From contig CABIXF010000056.1 in assembly GCA_902362595.1 (NCBI GenBank), forward strand, positions 1 through 20,076: DNA of 20,076 nt, given 5' to 3'. A program made the position numbers and the translations under genes. The DNA comes from Bacteroidaceae bacterium (GTDB taxonomy: Bacteria; Bacteroidota; Bacteroidia; Bacteroidales; Bacteroidaceae). Under the pieces are notes generated by a model, which saw nothing but the letters and a program-made list of their open reading frames with translations, was not told the origin of the DNA and made no database searches. Of this stretch, positions 7,315-13,939 are shown piece after piece; positions within the stretch are counted from its first letter, which is position 1, and each line of letters starts with the position of its first letter.

Positions 7315-7866
7315 TCAAAATTCTACTTTGATGATTTTATCTATATTGATTCCATTAGTAACTGCCTCTGAGGTAGAAGTCTCTTCGTTTTCATATAAAA
7401 CGACGTTTTGTAAGTCGTATCCTAGAGATTTAAGAAGAGTGTATTTGTTGCCAAGACAATCTTCGTAAAAAAAACGCCGAACAAAATACTTCGTAAGATT
7501 GTAGAAGTTACATAGACTAATTGCCCTTTTAGAATGACAATTAGTCAATAGAATTGTATGATGTCCTTCTCGATGGAGGCGTTTTAGAAGACTAAATAAG
7601 TTATTGTTCAACTCTGTCTCACTGAGGTATGATTCAAAGCACTTTTCTTTACGATCAATTATTTCATCAATTTGGGTTTGTGTCAATTGGGGAAATAACT
7701 CCTTTAGTTCGTCCCTTGTAAATCTCTTGCCATTTTCAATATTACAGTTTACACCCAGTACTGAACTTATTGCCTCGGAATAGGCAAGGCTGTTAGCTTT
7801 ATCCGTTTTGATTAATGTATTGTCCATATCGAAAACAAAAACATTGTTGGGATTCTGAGTGTTCAT
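7315..7866 (-). CDS. HAD-superfamily hydrolase
   Basis: A 183-residue haloacid-dehalogenase-fold phosphatase with a small helical cap. Motif I is FVFDMDNTLI (nucleophile D13, acid D15), motif II is the threonine in ILLTNC (about residues 105-110), motif III is the lysine in LGNKYTLLKSLG, and motif IV appears as VLYENEETSTSEA with acidic residues where DD is usual. It is the first gene after promoter B and abuts the PRTase gene (its TGA overlaps a possible TTG start). HAD plus PRTase plus a nucleotide-binding SMF protein suggests handling of a phosphoribosylated or nucleotide-like compound, but the substrate cannot be told from the sequence. Association with the DprA/PRTase pair is firm by operon structure; the function is inferred. 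Confidence 0.82.
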   Translation of the reverse strand: MNTQNPNNVFVFDMDNTLIKTDKANSLAYSEAISSVLGVNCNIENGKRFTRDELKELFPQLTQTQIDEIIDRKEKCFESYLSETELNNNLFSLLKRLHREGHHTILLTNCHSKRAISLCNFYNLTKYFVRRFFYEDCLGNKYTLLKSLGYDLQNVVLYENEETSTSEAVTNGINIDKIIKVEF

Positions 7867-7890
7867 AATGCTTGTCTTTTAATTTCTGCA

Positions 7891-7925
7891 GCAAAGGTAA
7901 ATGCATATTGCGAACTCTATATTCG
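7891..7925 (-). promoter_or_regulatory. Promoter and operator of the HAD-PRTase-DprA operon (site B)
   Basis: The minus-strand -7 box TACCTTTGC (7899 to 7891) lies 25 bp before the HAD start. The inverted repeat CGAACTCTATATTCG (plus strand 7911-7925) lies exactly 20 bp further on, over the -33 position and overlapping the last codons of the WYL gene. Spacing and sequence match the sites before the WYL gene and before the retron ncRNA; sites A and B also share AAATGCA between the two boxes. Confidence 0.75.
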
Positions 7926-8951
7926 TACTACAGAATAACTATCAAGCATTGATTTAATACGGTTAAAAATATCGTCTTGGATGGATGAAGGCGACAACAC
8001 GATAAGTTCTTTACCAAAAGAACAAAGTTCACGGATTAACTCATAGTTCGGAATGCAATCTATAGAGAAAAATGCACCCTCATCAAGAGACGGGTATTGT
8101 CTACGAAATTCTTCATCTTTCTCATTTTTATATTGGCATTGTGACCCGTGAATAGGCTTAGTTCCAACATAATCCTTAGAATGATTGCTCACCCAAAAAA
8201 GGATATGTTCAACATCCCGGTTTTCATATAAAGTTACTCCAATAATATCTTCGAAACGCTCAGCTAAATTTTCGTTACATGGTTTGTATTTCATTTCAGG
8301 GAGGGCAGTCACGACATCAATTCTGTCAAGAGCGAAATTGAGGATTTTTCCATCAGCATCAGCCGCACCAATCAAGTACCACCTATTATTATATTGCTTA
8401 AGCAAATAGGGATGGAAAATAATGTCCCTAGTTCCTTTATCCGTGAAAGTGTGATACTCCAATTTAGTGACAACTTGATTTGATATGTTGTCGAATAATA
8501 CGCCTAACAAGTTGGAATTCTGTAGGTATGGATTATTGCTAAAGCTGATGATTCGAGGACGTTTCTTCAGACCAAGTCCGATTTTGAAACGGTCAAGCCA
8601 TTCAAAATGAGCCAAGCCATCGAATTGTCCTATTGTATTAAGTACCTCCAATATCAGGTTGCTTTCTTCCTCACTCAGTTCCTTTCTGAAGATAGTAAAA
8701 GAAGGGTTCTTATACCTTATACACCGATGACCATTAACCCTATAGCGTTCTATTTCAGCATAGAATGGATCGTACTCCAAATAGTTTATGTCCTTTTCAA
8801 TGCAACGCTGAGATACTTCAGGGAATCCTGCATCAATAAGTTTCTCATTGCATTTTTCTGTAAGGTCGTGAATATCATAGAAATGATGCCTGTCAGACAG
8901 CATTTCATCAAGATACTTATACCTTGTCAAAGCATTCTTATTCGTTGGCAT
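7917..8951 (-). CDS. WYL-domain transcriptional regulator
   Basis: A 344-residue regulator. The N-terminus (residues 1-85) is a winged helix-turn-helix, with SQRCIEKDINYLEYDPF as probable recognition helix and wing. The WYL domain carries the name motif in NNRWYLIGAADADGKILNFALDRI (about 188-211), and a C-terminal extension follows, ending in VVRI. This layout is that of BrxR/CapW-type regulators, known to repress defence operons by binding inverted repeats as dimers and to respond to a ligand through the WYL domain. Here the gene has the shared inverted repeat at its own promoter, and the same repeat precedes the PRTase operon and the retron, which makes this protein the leading candidate for the common regulator. 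Repression rather than activation is an inference, since some WYL proteins activate. Confidence 0.88.
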   Translation of the reverse strand: MPTNKNALTRYKYLDEMLSDRHHFYDIHDLTEKCNEKLIDAGFPEVSQRCIEKDINYLEYDPFYAEIERYRVNGHRCIRYKNPSFTIFRKELSEEESNLILEVLNTIGQFDGLAHFEWLDRFKIGLGLKKRPRIISFSNNPYLQNSNLLGVLFDNISNQVVTKLEYHTFTDKGTRDIIFHPYLLKQYNNRWYLIGAADADGKILNFALDRIDVVTALPEMKYKPCNENLAERFEDIIGVTLYENRDVEHILFWVSNHSKDYVGTKPIHGSQCQYKNEKDEEFRRQYPSLDEGAFFSIDCIPNYELIRELCSFGKELIVLSPSSIQDDIFNRIKSMLDSYSVVRI

Positions 8952-8965
8952 ATCTTAATATTTTT

Positions 8966-9000
8966 GCAAAAGTAAATGCAACTCACGAACACAATGTTCG
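8966..9000 (-). promoter_or_regulatory. Promoter and operator of the WYL gene (site A)
   Basis: The -7 box TACTTTTGC (8974 to 8966 on the minus strand) lies 15 bp before the WYL ATG, giving a leader of only about 10 nt. The inverted repeat CGAACACAATGTTCG (8986-9000) is the most symmetric of the three copies (6-bp arms CGAACA/TGTTCG, 3-bp centre) and is placed at the same 20-bp offset. Autoregulation is the simplest reading. Confidence 0.78.
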
Positions 9001-9123
9001 CGTAGTTTGGTTATGTTTGCGATAATATAGTCAAACAGAAATATATTGCGAAAAATTCTAAACGTAACTATTTGAATACCAATAGACTTTATAGCTGATT
9101 TTTTGCAAATCAATTCTGATTGA

Positions 9124-9336
9124 CTATAAATAAGCTTTGTACTCACGAACTATCAGTTCCTTAATGTCAACTTCCAATAAATCTGCTATCTTTAGCAAAC
9201 TAGCAATATCTGGCTGTGATGTATTTGTGCACCATTTTGACACAGTAGATGGATTGACTCCCATTTGTTCTGAAAGCCATTTACTAGTACGTTTTTTCTC
9301 AACTAAAACGAGTTTTATTCGATTTATATCTTCCAT
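9124..9336 (-). CDS. Small XRE-family helix-turn-helix protein
   Basis: A 70-residue single-domain regulator starting MEDINRIKLVLVEKKRTS, with the HTH helices in WLSEQMGVNPSTVSKWCTN (about residues 21-39) and the following QPDIASLLKIADLLEVDIKEL, a canonical Cro/C1 fold. An upstream ATG at 9357 would add seven residues but falls on the -7 box, so 9336 is preferred. It is on the same strand as the WYL gene, 172 bp before it, and has its own -7 box but not the shared CGAA-N7-TTCG operator. It may be a second input to the island, or an accessory regulator of a lost neighbour, since an IS4-type element now interrupts the region upstream. Confidence 0.82.
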   Translation of the reverse strand: MEDINRIKLVLVEKKRTSKWLSEQMGVNPSTVSKWCTNTSQPDIASLLKIADLLEVDIKELIVREYKAYL

Positions 9337-9353
9337 TGTTGTATCCTTTACCT

Positions 9354-9362
9354 GCAAATATA
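9354..9362 (-). promoter_or_regulatory. -7 box of the XRE gene
   Basis: The minus strand reads TATATTTGC (9362 to 9354), a match to TAnnTTTG 17 bp before the chosen ATG at 9336. No good -33 TTTG is visible at the usual distance. The IS4-type insertion begins 59 bp further upstream, so the core promoter looks intact. Confidence 0.55.
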
Positions 9363-9412
9363 ATGATTATTATTCATTTTCTTCATTATAAGTAAATAGA
9401 TGTAACTTTTAA

Positions 9413-9421
9413 ACTTCAAAT
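9413..9421. repeat. 9-bp target-site duplication, left copy
   Basis: ACTTCAAAT, identical to 10745-10753, directly flanks the IS4-family element. It shows a simple insertion with both ends preserved. Confidence 0.85.
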
Positions 9422-10744
9422 CACTACTGTCCAATAAAAGTTAGCTAATCGGTCTTTGAAATTATTGAAATACAGTCTTTTAAGCAGTCCTTTAGAATGA
9501 AACGGATTTGAATTCGTAGCTTAGCGGTCAAATTGAAGGCCGCTTATGAACCAAGATAAATACGTATTCGCTCAACTTACCGCGTTTCTGAACAGAACCC
9601 AGTTCAACAACTTCGTTCGCAAGTATGATGGCAATCGCTACGTGAAGCAATTCACCTGCTGGAATCAGCTGCTTGCTATGATGTTCGGACAACTGAGCAA
9701 TCGTGAGAGTCTTCGCGACCTAATTGTGGCTTTTGAAGCACACCGAGCTAAGCAGTATCATCTTGGTTTGGGACGCCATCCAATAGCCAAAGCCACTCTC
9801 GCTTATGCTAATCAGAATCGTGACTACAGAATCTTTGAAGACTTCGCATTCTATATAATGAAGGAAGCTTGCGAAAAGCGAGGGACCAATATCTTGGAAA
9901 TCCCAGGAAATAAGTACGCTTTTGATTCAACAACCATTCCGTTGTGTCTAGCCACATTTCCATGGGCGAAGTTCCGAAGAAAGAAAGGAGGAGTGAAAGC
10001 TCATGTCTTATATGACATTGAAGCACAAGTTCCTGCCTTCTATACTGTAACCACAGCATCGAAGCACGACTCTACAGAGATGTGTTCAATCCATTATGAA
10101 CCAAATGCTTATTATATGTTCGATAGGGCTTATGACTTTTTTAAGGAACTATATAGGATACACCTGACAGGTTCCTTTTTCGTTGTCAGAGCTAAAACGA
10201 ACTTGAAATACACAATGGTTAAATGGAAGCGTAGGATGCCTAAGTATGTACTTACAGATGCTGAAGTGAAACTGACCGGATATCTCTCAGAGAAGAAATA
10301 TCCCGAGTCATTCCGATTCATTCGTTACTACGATGAAGAGGGTGACCGTGAGTTCACTTTCCTGACAAACGCAACACATATTTCTGCATTGGACGTTGCT
10401 AATCTCTATAAGAAAAGATGGTTGATCGAGCTATTCTTCAAATGGCTAAAGCAGCACCTTAAAATAAAAAGATTCTGGGGCACAACGGAAAACGCTGTCC
10501 GCATTCAAATCAGTGTAGCTATTATCACATACTGTCTTGTAGCTATTGTCCAACACGATATGCAATTGAAACGCTCAACTTATGAAGTTTTGCAGATTCT
10601 AAGCATCTCTCTAACGGACAAAACGAACTTACGTGACCTGTTCGATAAGACTGATTTCAACGATATCAAAGAACTCGATTATCCCCTTTTTGAAGGACTA
10701 TTTGATTAATTTTTTAACTCGTCCATTTTTATTGGACACTAATG
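9422..10744 (+). mobile_element. IS4-family insertion sequence, intact
   Basis: 1323 bp with terminal inverted repeats CACTACTGTCCAATAAAA (left) and CATTAGTGTCCAATAAAA (right end read inward), 16 of 18 identical, bounded by a 9-bp duplication ACTTCAAAT. It carries one full transposase gene. A short hairpin AGCGG/CCGCT just before the transposase ATG (around 9523-9544) could limit translation from outside transcripts, as described for some IS4-family members. Intact ends, duplication and frame point to a recent insertion. Confidence 0.9.
9546..10709 (+). CDS. IS4-family transposase with N-terminal DUF4372 domain
   Basis: A 387-residue protein, full length for the family. The N-terminal part (FAQLTAFLNRTQFNNFVRKY, then WNQLLAMMFGQLSNRESLRD) is the DUF4372-type region. 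The RNase-H-like catalytic core follows, with D in YAFDSTTIPL (about 137), D in YYMFDRAYDFF (about 198), and E in KKRWLIELFFKWLKQHLKIK, the Y/R-x-x-E-x-x-K signature of IS4. It should act only on the ends of the surrounding element. ATG at 9546 lies 124 bp inside the left end; the stop lies 35 bp before the right end. Nothing suggests inactivation. Confidence 0.93.
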   Translation: MNQDKYVFAQLTAFLNRTQFNNFVRKYDGNRYVKQFTCWNQLLAMMFGQLSNRESLRDLIVAFEAHRAKQYHLGLGRHPIAKATLAYANQNRDYRIFEDFAFYIMKEACEKRGTNILEIPGNKYAFDSTTIPLCLATFPWAKFRRKKGGVKAHVLYDIEAQVPAFYTVTTASKHDSTEMCSIHYEPNAYYMFDRAYDFFKELYRIHLTGSFFVVRAKTNLKYTMVKWKRRMPKYVLTDAEVKLTGYLSEKKYPESFRFIRYYDEEGDREFTFLTNATHISALDVANLYKKRWLIELFFKWLKQHLKIKRFWGTTENAVRIQISVAIITYCLVAIVQHDMQLKRSTYEVLQILSISLTDKTNLRDLFDKTDFNDIKELDYPLFEGLFD

Positions 10745-10753
10745 ACTTCAAAT
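10745..10753. repeat. 9-bp target-site duplication, right copy
   Basis: ACTTCAAAT, the partner of 9413-9421. Removing the element and one copy rejoins the sequence upstream of the XRE gene to TTGATATGTG at 10753. Confidence 0.85.
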
Positions 10754-10850
10754 TGATATGTGTTATGCTGTAGATGCCAATTATAACATTTGGGGCTATT
10801 TTTGATTTTAAGATACTAAATGTCAGATTATATATAGAAATCATAACTTA

Positions 10851-10883
10851 TTTGTCGCAAAAACAGCAATTGTTTGCGACAAA
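10851..10883. other. Perfect 11-bp inverted repeat (hairpin or operator)
   Basis: TTTGTCGCAAA at 10851-10861 and TTTGCGACAAA at 10873-10883 are perfect reverse complements with an 11-base centre. The minus strand after the stem has no long T run and the plus strand continues AACAAGG, so a protein-binding site is as likely as a terminator. It lies between the IS4 element and the repeat before the ATPase gene. Confidence 0.6.
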
Positions 10884-10929
10884 ACAAGGCTTATGCAGTA
10901 CAGCTGCTGATATCTATATTCCCTAATTC

Positions 10930-11007
10930 TGCGTAAACAAACTATTTTAGTTAGGGGGATTCAGTGAGTTTCACAGAGAGTTACAATCTACATAACTACT
11001 TGATATT
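10930..11007. repeat. Direct repeat R1, upstream of the ATPase gene
   Basis: An ungapped hand alignment with 12755-12832 gives 57 identities in 78 positions. Best-conserved parts are TGCGTAAACAAAC at the start, GGTTAGGGG/AGTTAGGGG in the middle and CTTGATATT at the end. R1 and R2 enclose the ATPase gene in the same orientation. Confidence 0.75.
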
Positions 11008-11058
11008 GATAAGTGGTTTGCTTCTAATAGAATGGCTTATCTTGCAGAATTAAAGCAA

Positions 11059-11082
11059 ATAAGCATAAAAGAATATGCTTAT
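11059..11082. promoter_or_regulatory. Inverted repeat just upstream of the ATPase promoter
   Basis: ATAAGCAT (11059-11066) and ATGCTTAT (11075-11082) are perfect complements around an 8-base centre. The site ends 16 bp before the -7 box, so it covers the -33 region and may be an operator. The core AAATAAGCATA recurs in the terminator-like hairpin after the gene (12611-12621). Confidence 0.5.
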
Positions 11083-11097
11083 ATTTGTATTTTTAGC

Positions 11098-11106
11098 TAT
11101 ATTTGC
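11098..11106 (+). promoter_or_regulatory. -7 box of the ATPase gene
   Basis: TATATTTGC fits TAnnTTTG and lies 26 bp before ATG 11132. The predicted transcript start near 11112 falls after the alternative ATG at 11075, which supports the later start codon. Confidence 0.6.
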
Positions 11107-11131
11107 ATTATTAAATCATATCAACTTGTGT

Positions 11132-12589
11132 ATGGAATATACAGAACTGTTAGAGAAGCAAATAATAGGAAGATTGAAAGTCGATAACCCTTGGTGGACG
11201 GAAGGCAGAATACCGGACTATTATGCCCAAATGTCCCCCCGGTTATATCTTAATATTTTTATGCCATTAGTTCAATCCACAGGTATTCGAAGGGCATTGA
11301 TACTCATGGGTCCACGAAGGGTAGGTAAAACCGTGATGATGTTTCATACAATACAACGGCTGATTGACAGTGGTGTGTCTGCCCAGAATATTATTTATAT
11401 ATCGGTAGAGACTCCCATCTACAACAAAATTTACTTGGAACAACTTTTCGTTTTAGCTTGTCAGATATTAGGTAAAAATCCCACGCAAGAGCAAATGTAC
11501 GTATTCTATGATGAGATACAATACCTTAAAGAGTGGGAGATAGACCTTAAATCATTAGTTGATACTTATCGCAATGTTAAGTTCGTCGCTTCAGGCTCTG
11601 CAGCAGCCGAACTTAAAAAGAGAAGTGACGAAAGTGGTGCCGGTCGTTTTACTGATTTCAGTTTACCCCCGCTTACTTTTTATGAATATATACATTTGAA
11701 AAACTATTCGAATATCATGCTCCCAACTTCTTTAGAATGGCATGGTATAAAAGCACGTATCTATCAAGCAATAGACCTGCAACTGCTAAATAAGCTATTT
11801 ATTGACTACATAAATTATGGTGGTTACCCGGAAGTCGTATTCTCTGAAGAAATACGAGAGAATCCCGGACAATTTATCCGCCATGACATAATAGACAAAG
11901 TGCTACTTCGTGATCTTCCCAGTCTGTATGGTATTAGCGATGTTCAAGAACTCAATTCGCTATTCACCATGATTGCATATCATTCAGGGGCACAATTTTC
12001 TTATGAAAGGCTTTCAAAAGAGTCTGGAGTAAAAAAGGAAACCTTGAAAAAGTATATCAATTACCTCGAAGCCGCTTTTCTTATAAAGGTTGTACGCAGA
12101 ACGGATGATACAGCGAAACACTATCAACGAGAAACGCAATTCAAAATCTATCTTACTAATCCATCACTTAGGTGTGCATTATTTCAACCTATCAGCGAGC
12201 AAGATAGTGAAATTGGAGATATGGTTGAAACAGCAGTTTATGCCCAATGGATTCCAAGACAAGGTGTATCAATCCGCTACGCTAACTGGAGAATAGGTAA
12301 GCTGCAAGGCGAAGTCGATATTGTAGGATTAAATATCGCACGCCAAAAACCTGATTGGGCTGTTGAGATAAAGTGGACAGACCGTTTCTTTGCACACCCC
12401 AATGAATTGGTCTCACTCAAATATTTCATGGAGAAAAATCAAATGAACTATGCACTTGTCACAAGTATCAGCAAAAGTGGAAGTATAAAGATTGATAATT
12501 TAACTTTGCAATTTATTCCGGTGGCGTGTTATGCCTATATTGTAGGAGAAAATACAATGAACCATACAAAGGCATCATACGGTTTATAA
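11132..12589 (+). CDS. AAA-type ATPase with C-terminal DUF4143 domain
   Basis: From ATG 11132 the protein has 485 residues. The N-terminal ATPase (AAA_14 type) shows Walker A GPRRVGKT (about 60-67) and Walker B MYVFYDEIQYL (about 122-132), with ASGSAAAELK as the likely sensor region. The C-terminal DUF4143 part includes GGYPEVV (about 245-251), the helical YERLSKESGVKKETLKKYI, and a PD-(D/E)XK-like end with GEVDIVGLN and AVEIKW. That end is plausible as a nuclease-fold core, although family members are mostly uncharacterised. The earlier in-frame ATG at 11075 would add a 19-residue hydrophobic stretch but precedes the predicted transcript start. It is a single gene between repeats R1 and R2 and its own terminator, next to the tRNA attachment site. 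These proteins are common cargo in Bacteroidota islands; the function is unknown. Confidence 0.86.
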   Translation: MEYTELLEKQIIGRLKVDNPWWTEGRIPDYYAQMSPRLYLNIFMPLVQSTGIRRALILMGPRRVGKTVMMFHTIQRLIDSGVSAQNIIYISVETPIYNKIYLEQLFVLACQILGKNPTQEQMYVFYDEIQYLKEWEIDLKSLVDTYRNVKFVASGSAAAELKKRSDESGAGRFTDFSLPPLTFYEYIHLKNYSNIMLPTSLEWHGIKARIYQAIDLQLLNKLFIDYINYGGYPEVVFSEEIRENPGQFIRHDIIDKVLLRDLPSLYGISDVQELNSLFTMIAYHSGAQFSYERLSKESGVKKETLKKYINYLEAAFLIKVVRRTDDTAKHYQRETQFKIYLTNPSLRCALFQPISEQDSEIGDMVETAVYAQWIPRQGVSIRYANWRIGKLQGEVDIVGLNIARQKPDWAVEIKWTDRFFAHPNELVSLKYFMEKNQMNYALVTSISKSGSIKIDNLTLQFIPVACYAYIVGENTMNHTKASYGL

Positions 12590-12602
12590 CTCTTCGTTCC
12601 AT

Positions 12603-12646
12603 AACAATCCAAATAAGCATATTTAAGTGTGCTTATTTGGATTGTT
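12603..12646. terminator. Strong hairpin after the ATPase gene
   Basis: AACAATCCAAATAAGCA (12603-12619) pairs perfectly over 17 bp with 12630-12646, with a 10-base loop. It begins 14 bp after the ATPase stop. There is no T run on either side, so termination is likely but not certain. Confidence 0.6.
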
Positions 12647-12743
12647 GACTATATATTACTTGTTATCAGTAACTTATATCAGAAAAATAAGAAATATGTG
12701 ATACTACTTACACTCCTTAAAGTGCTATTCTTCCTATTTTGTC

Positions 12744-12832
12744 TGCGTAAACAATGCGTAAACAAACGGTTTCGGTTAGGGGTATTTAATGAGTTTTATA
12801 AGGAATAGTAAAATTTATAACCGCTTGATATT
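12744..12832. repeat. Direct repeat R2 with a tandem 11-bp motif
   Basis: Positions 12755-12832 align with R1 (57 of 78). Just before, TGCGTAAACAA occurs twice in tandem, 12744-12754 and 12755-12765; R1 has it once (10930-10940). Short repeats of this kind beside a tRNA attachment site resemble arm-type binding sites of tyrosine recombinases, but that is inference. Confidence 0.65.
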
Positions 12833-12880
12833 CAATCAAGATTAGCAAAACGAACTATCGCAGAATATCATCTTATCGTT

Positions 12881-12922
12881 CTCATAATCTGGAGGTCCCA
12901 GGTTCAAGCCCTGGCTGGTCCA
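12881..12922 (+). tRNA. 3' part of a CAT-anticodon (Met-type) tRNA gene; probable attachment site
   Basis: Visible parts: anticodon loop CTCATAA (anticodon CAT), the 3' anticodon stem strand TCTGG, variable loop, T arm CCAGG-TTCAAGC-CCTGG, acceptor strand CTGGTCC and discriminator A. The bases before 12881 cannot form the matching CCAGA stem, a D arm or the 5' acceptor GGACCAG, so the 5' half is missing. The break falls at the anticodon loop, a usual crossover point for tRNA-directed integrases. The copy therefore marks one end of an integrated element, with the intact tRNA expected at the other end, outside this window to the left. It is followed by a terminator that suits a tRNA gene. Confidence 0.75.
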
Positions 12923-12935
12923 CGAAGAATAGCAG

Positions 12936-12965
12936 GCAGTTACGAATTTCGTAGCTGCTTTTTTT
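12936..12965 (+). terminator. Rho-independent terminator after the tRNA remnant
   Basis: GCAGTTACGAA (12936-12946) pairs with TTCGTAGCTGC (12948-12958), with one T-G wobble, followed by seven T. It probably belonged to the original tRNA transcript. Confidence 0.75.
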
Positions 12966-13073
12966 ATGTCCTTACGCAAAACAAAACACCATTTAACCAT
13001 TTGAGATGCAGGAATCCAGCGTATTATGCATTTTATACATAAAATAATAAAAGAAATAACTTAAAAATGCATT

Positions 13074-13829
13074 ATGAAAACGCTATCATTTATCTACAAA
13101 AGTCTCATGTTCATAATGGGGGCATGCTTCACTGTGGGATTCCAGTCTTGTCAGAATGATGACAATGATTTCTACCTTTCACATTATTATGCCAACGCAC
13201 TGGTCACCGTAAAACTGAGTGCCGACAATACTCCCTACCTGCAACTTGACGACAGTACAACCCTACGCCCGGTAAACATGACCACCTCTCCTTTCGGTGA
13301 CAAAGAAGTAAGGGCACTGACCAATTTTGACTTTTCGGAGGAAGCACCTCAAGGATACGACAAAGCGGTCTTCGTCAACTGGATTGACAGTATTCTGACT
13401 AAACCGATGGCACCGAACTTGGGAGAAGAAGCAAACCTTGAAACGTATGGAAACGATCCGGTAGAAATCCTCAACGACTGGGTCACAATCGCGGAAGACG
13501 GATACCTGACACTTCGTTTCGCTACCCTTTGGGGAAACGGCCAACCGCATTTTGTAAACTTAATCAATACACAAAACCCGGATAACGCCTATGAAGTGGA
13601 ATTCTGCCATAATGCCTTTGGCGACACAAACGGAAGAATGGGAGACGGACTGGTTGCGTTCAAGCTGGACGGACTGCCCGATACACAGGGAAAGACCGTG
13701 AAACTGACCTTGAAATGGAATTCATTTAGTGGAGAAAAATCGGCCGAATTCGACTACTGTACCCGGAAAGCAACCAATCCGCAAGCCACAGAAGTGACCG
13801 CCGTCCGCAGTATAGAAAAAGTAAAATAA
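13074..13829 (+). CDS. NigD-like lipoprotein
   Basis: A 251-residue secreted lipoprotein. A signal peptide of about 25 residues ends in GFQSC with the lipid-carrying cysteine at 26, followed by an acidic QNDDND, the Bacteroidota signal for export to the outer leaflet. The body is predicted strand-rich (ALVTVKLSADNTPYLQLDDS; LRPVNMTTSPFGDKEVRALT), fitting the two-domain NigD family. LTLRFATLWGNGQPHFVNLI and TVKLTLKWNSFSGEKSAEFD lie in its C-terminal part. The molecular role of NigD-like proteins is not established. This is the first gene on the core side of the tRNA remnant and is a single-gene unit, facing the DUF389 gene across a shared terminator. Confidence 0.85.
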   Translation: MKTLSFIYKSLMFIMGACFTVGFQSCQNDDNDFYLSHYYANALVTVKLSADNTPYLQLDDSTTLRPVNMTTSPFGDKEVRALTNFDFSEEAPQGYDKAVFVNWIDSILTKPMAPNLGEEANLETYGNDPVEILNDWVTIAEDGYLTLRFATLWGNGQPHFVNLINTQNPDNAYEVEFCHNAFGDTNGRMGDGLVAFKLDGLPDTQGKTVKLTLKWNSFSGEKSAEFDYCTRKATNPQATEVTAVRSIEKVK

Positions 13830-13848
13830 GGTATTGGAATACTCTAAA

Positions 13849-13888
13849 AAAGCGCAAGATCGTTGTCTTCTAAACGTTCTTGCGCTTT
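13849..13888. terminator. Bidirectional terminator between nigD-like and DUF389 genes
   Basis: AAAGCGCAAGA (13849-13859) pairs with TCTTGCGCTTT (13878-13888). After one T-T mismatch, CGTT/AACG extends the stem around an 8-base loop. The A run before it is a T tract on the minus strand, so it suits the convergent DUF389 operon best. Confidence 0.8.
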
Positions 13889-13939
13889 GCACATAAAATA
13901 TACTTGTATTTTTGAAGGAAGCGAATTGACCTTCAAAGG

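Noticed and set aside
8955..9146. A 63-codon frame between the WYL and XRE genes
   Set aside because: It runs through the WYL promoter and operator and overlaps the XRE 3' end; its composition is unlike its neighbours and it has no recognisable domain.
9146..9160. A fourth operator-like site CGAACTATCAGTTCC
   Set aside because: It lies in the XRE coding end, has a mismatched outer base and lacks the -7 box at the 20-bp offset seen in the other three sites.
12850..12922. A complete tRNA gene
   Set aside because: No 5' acceptor strand, D arm or 5' anticodon stem matches the preserved 3' half.
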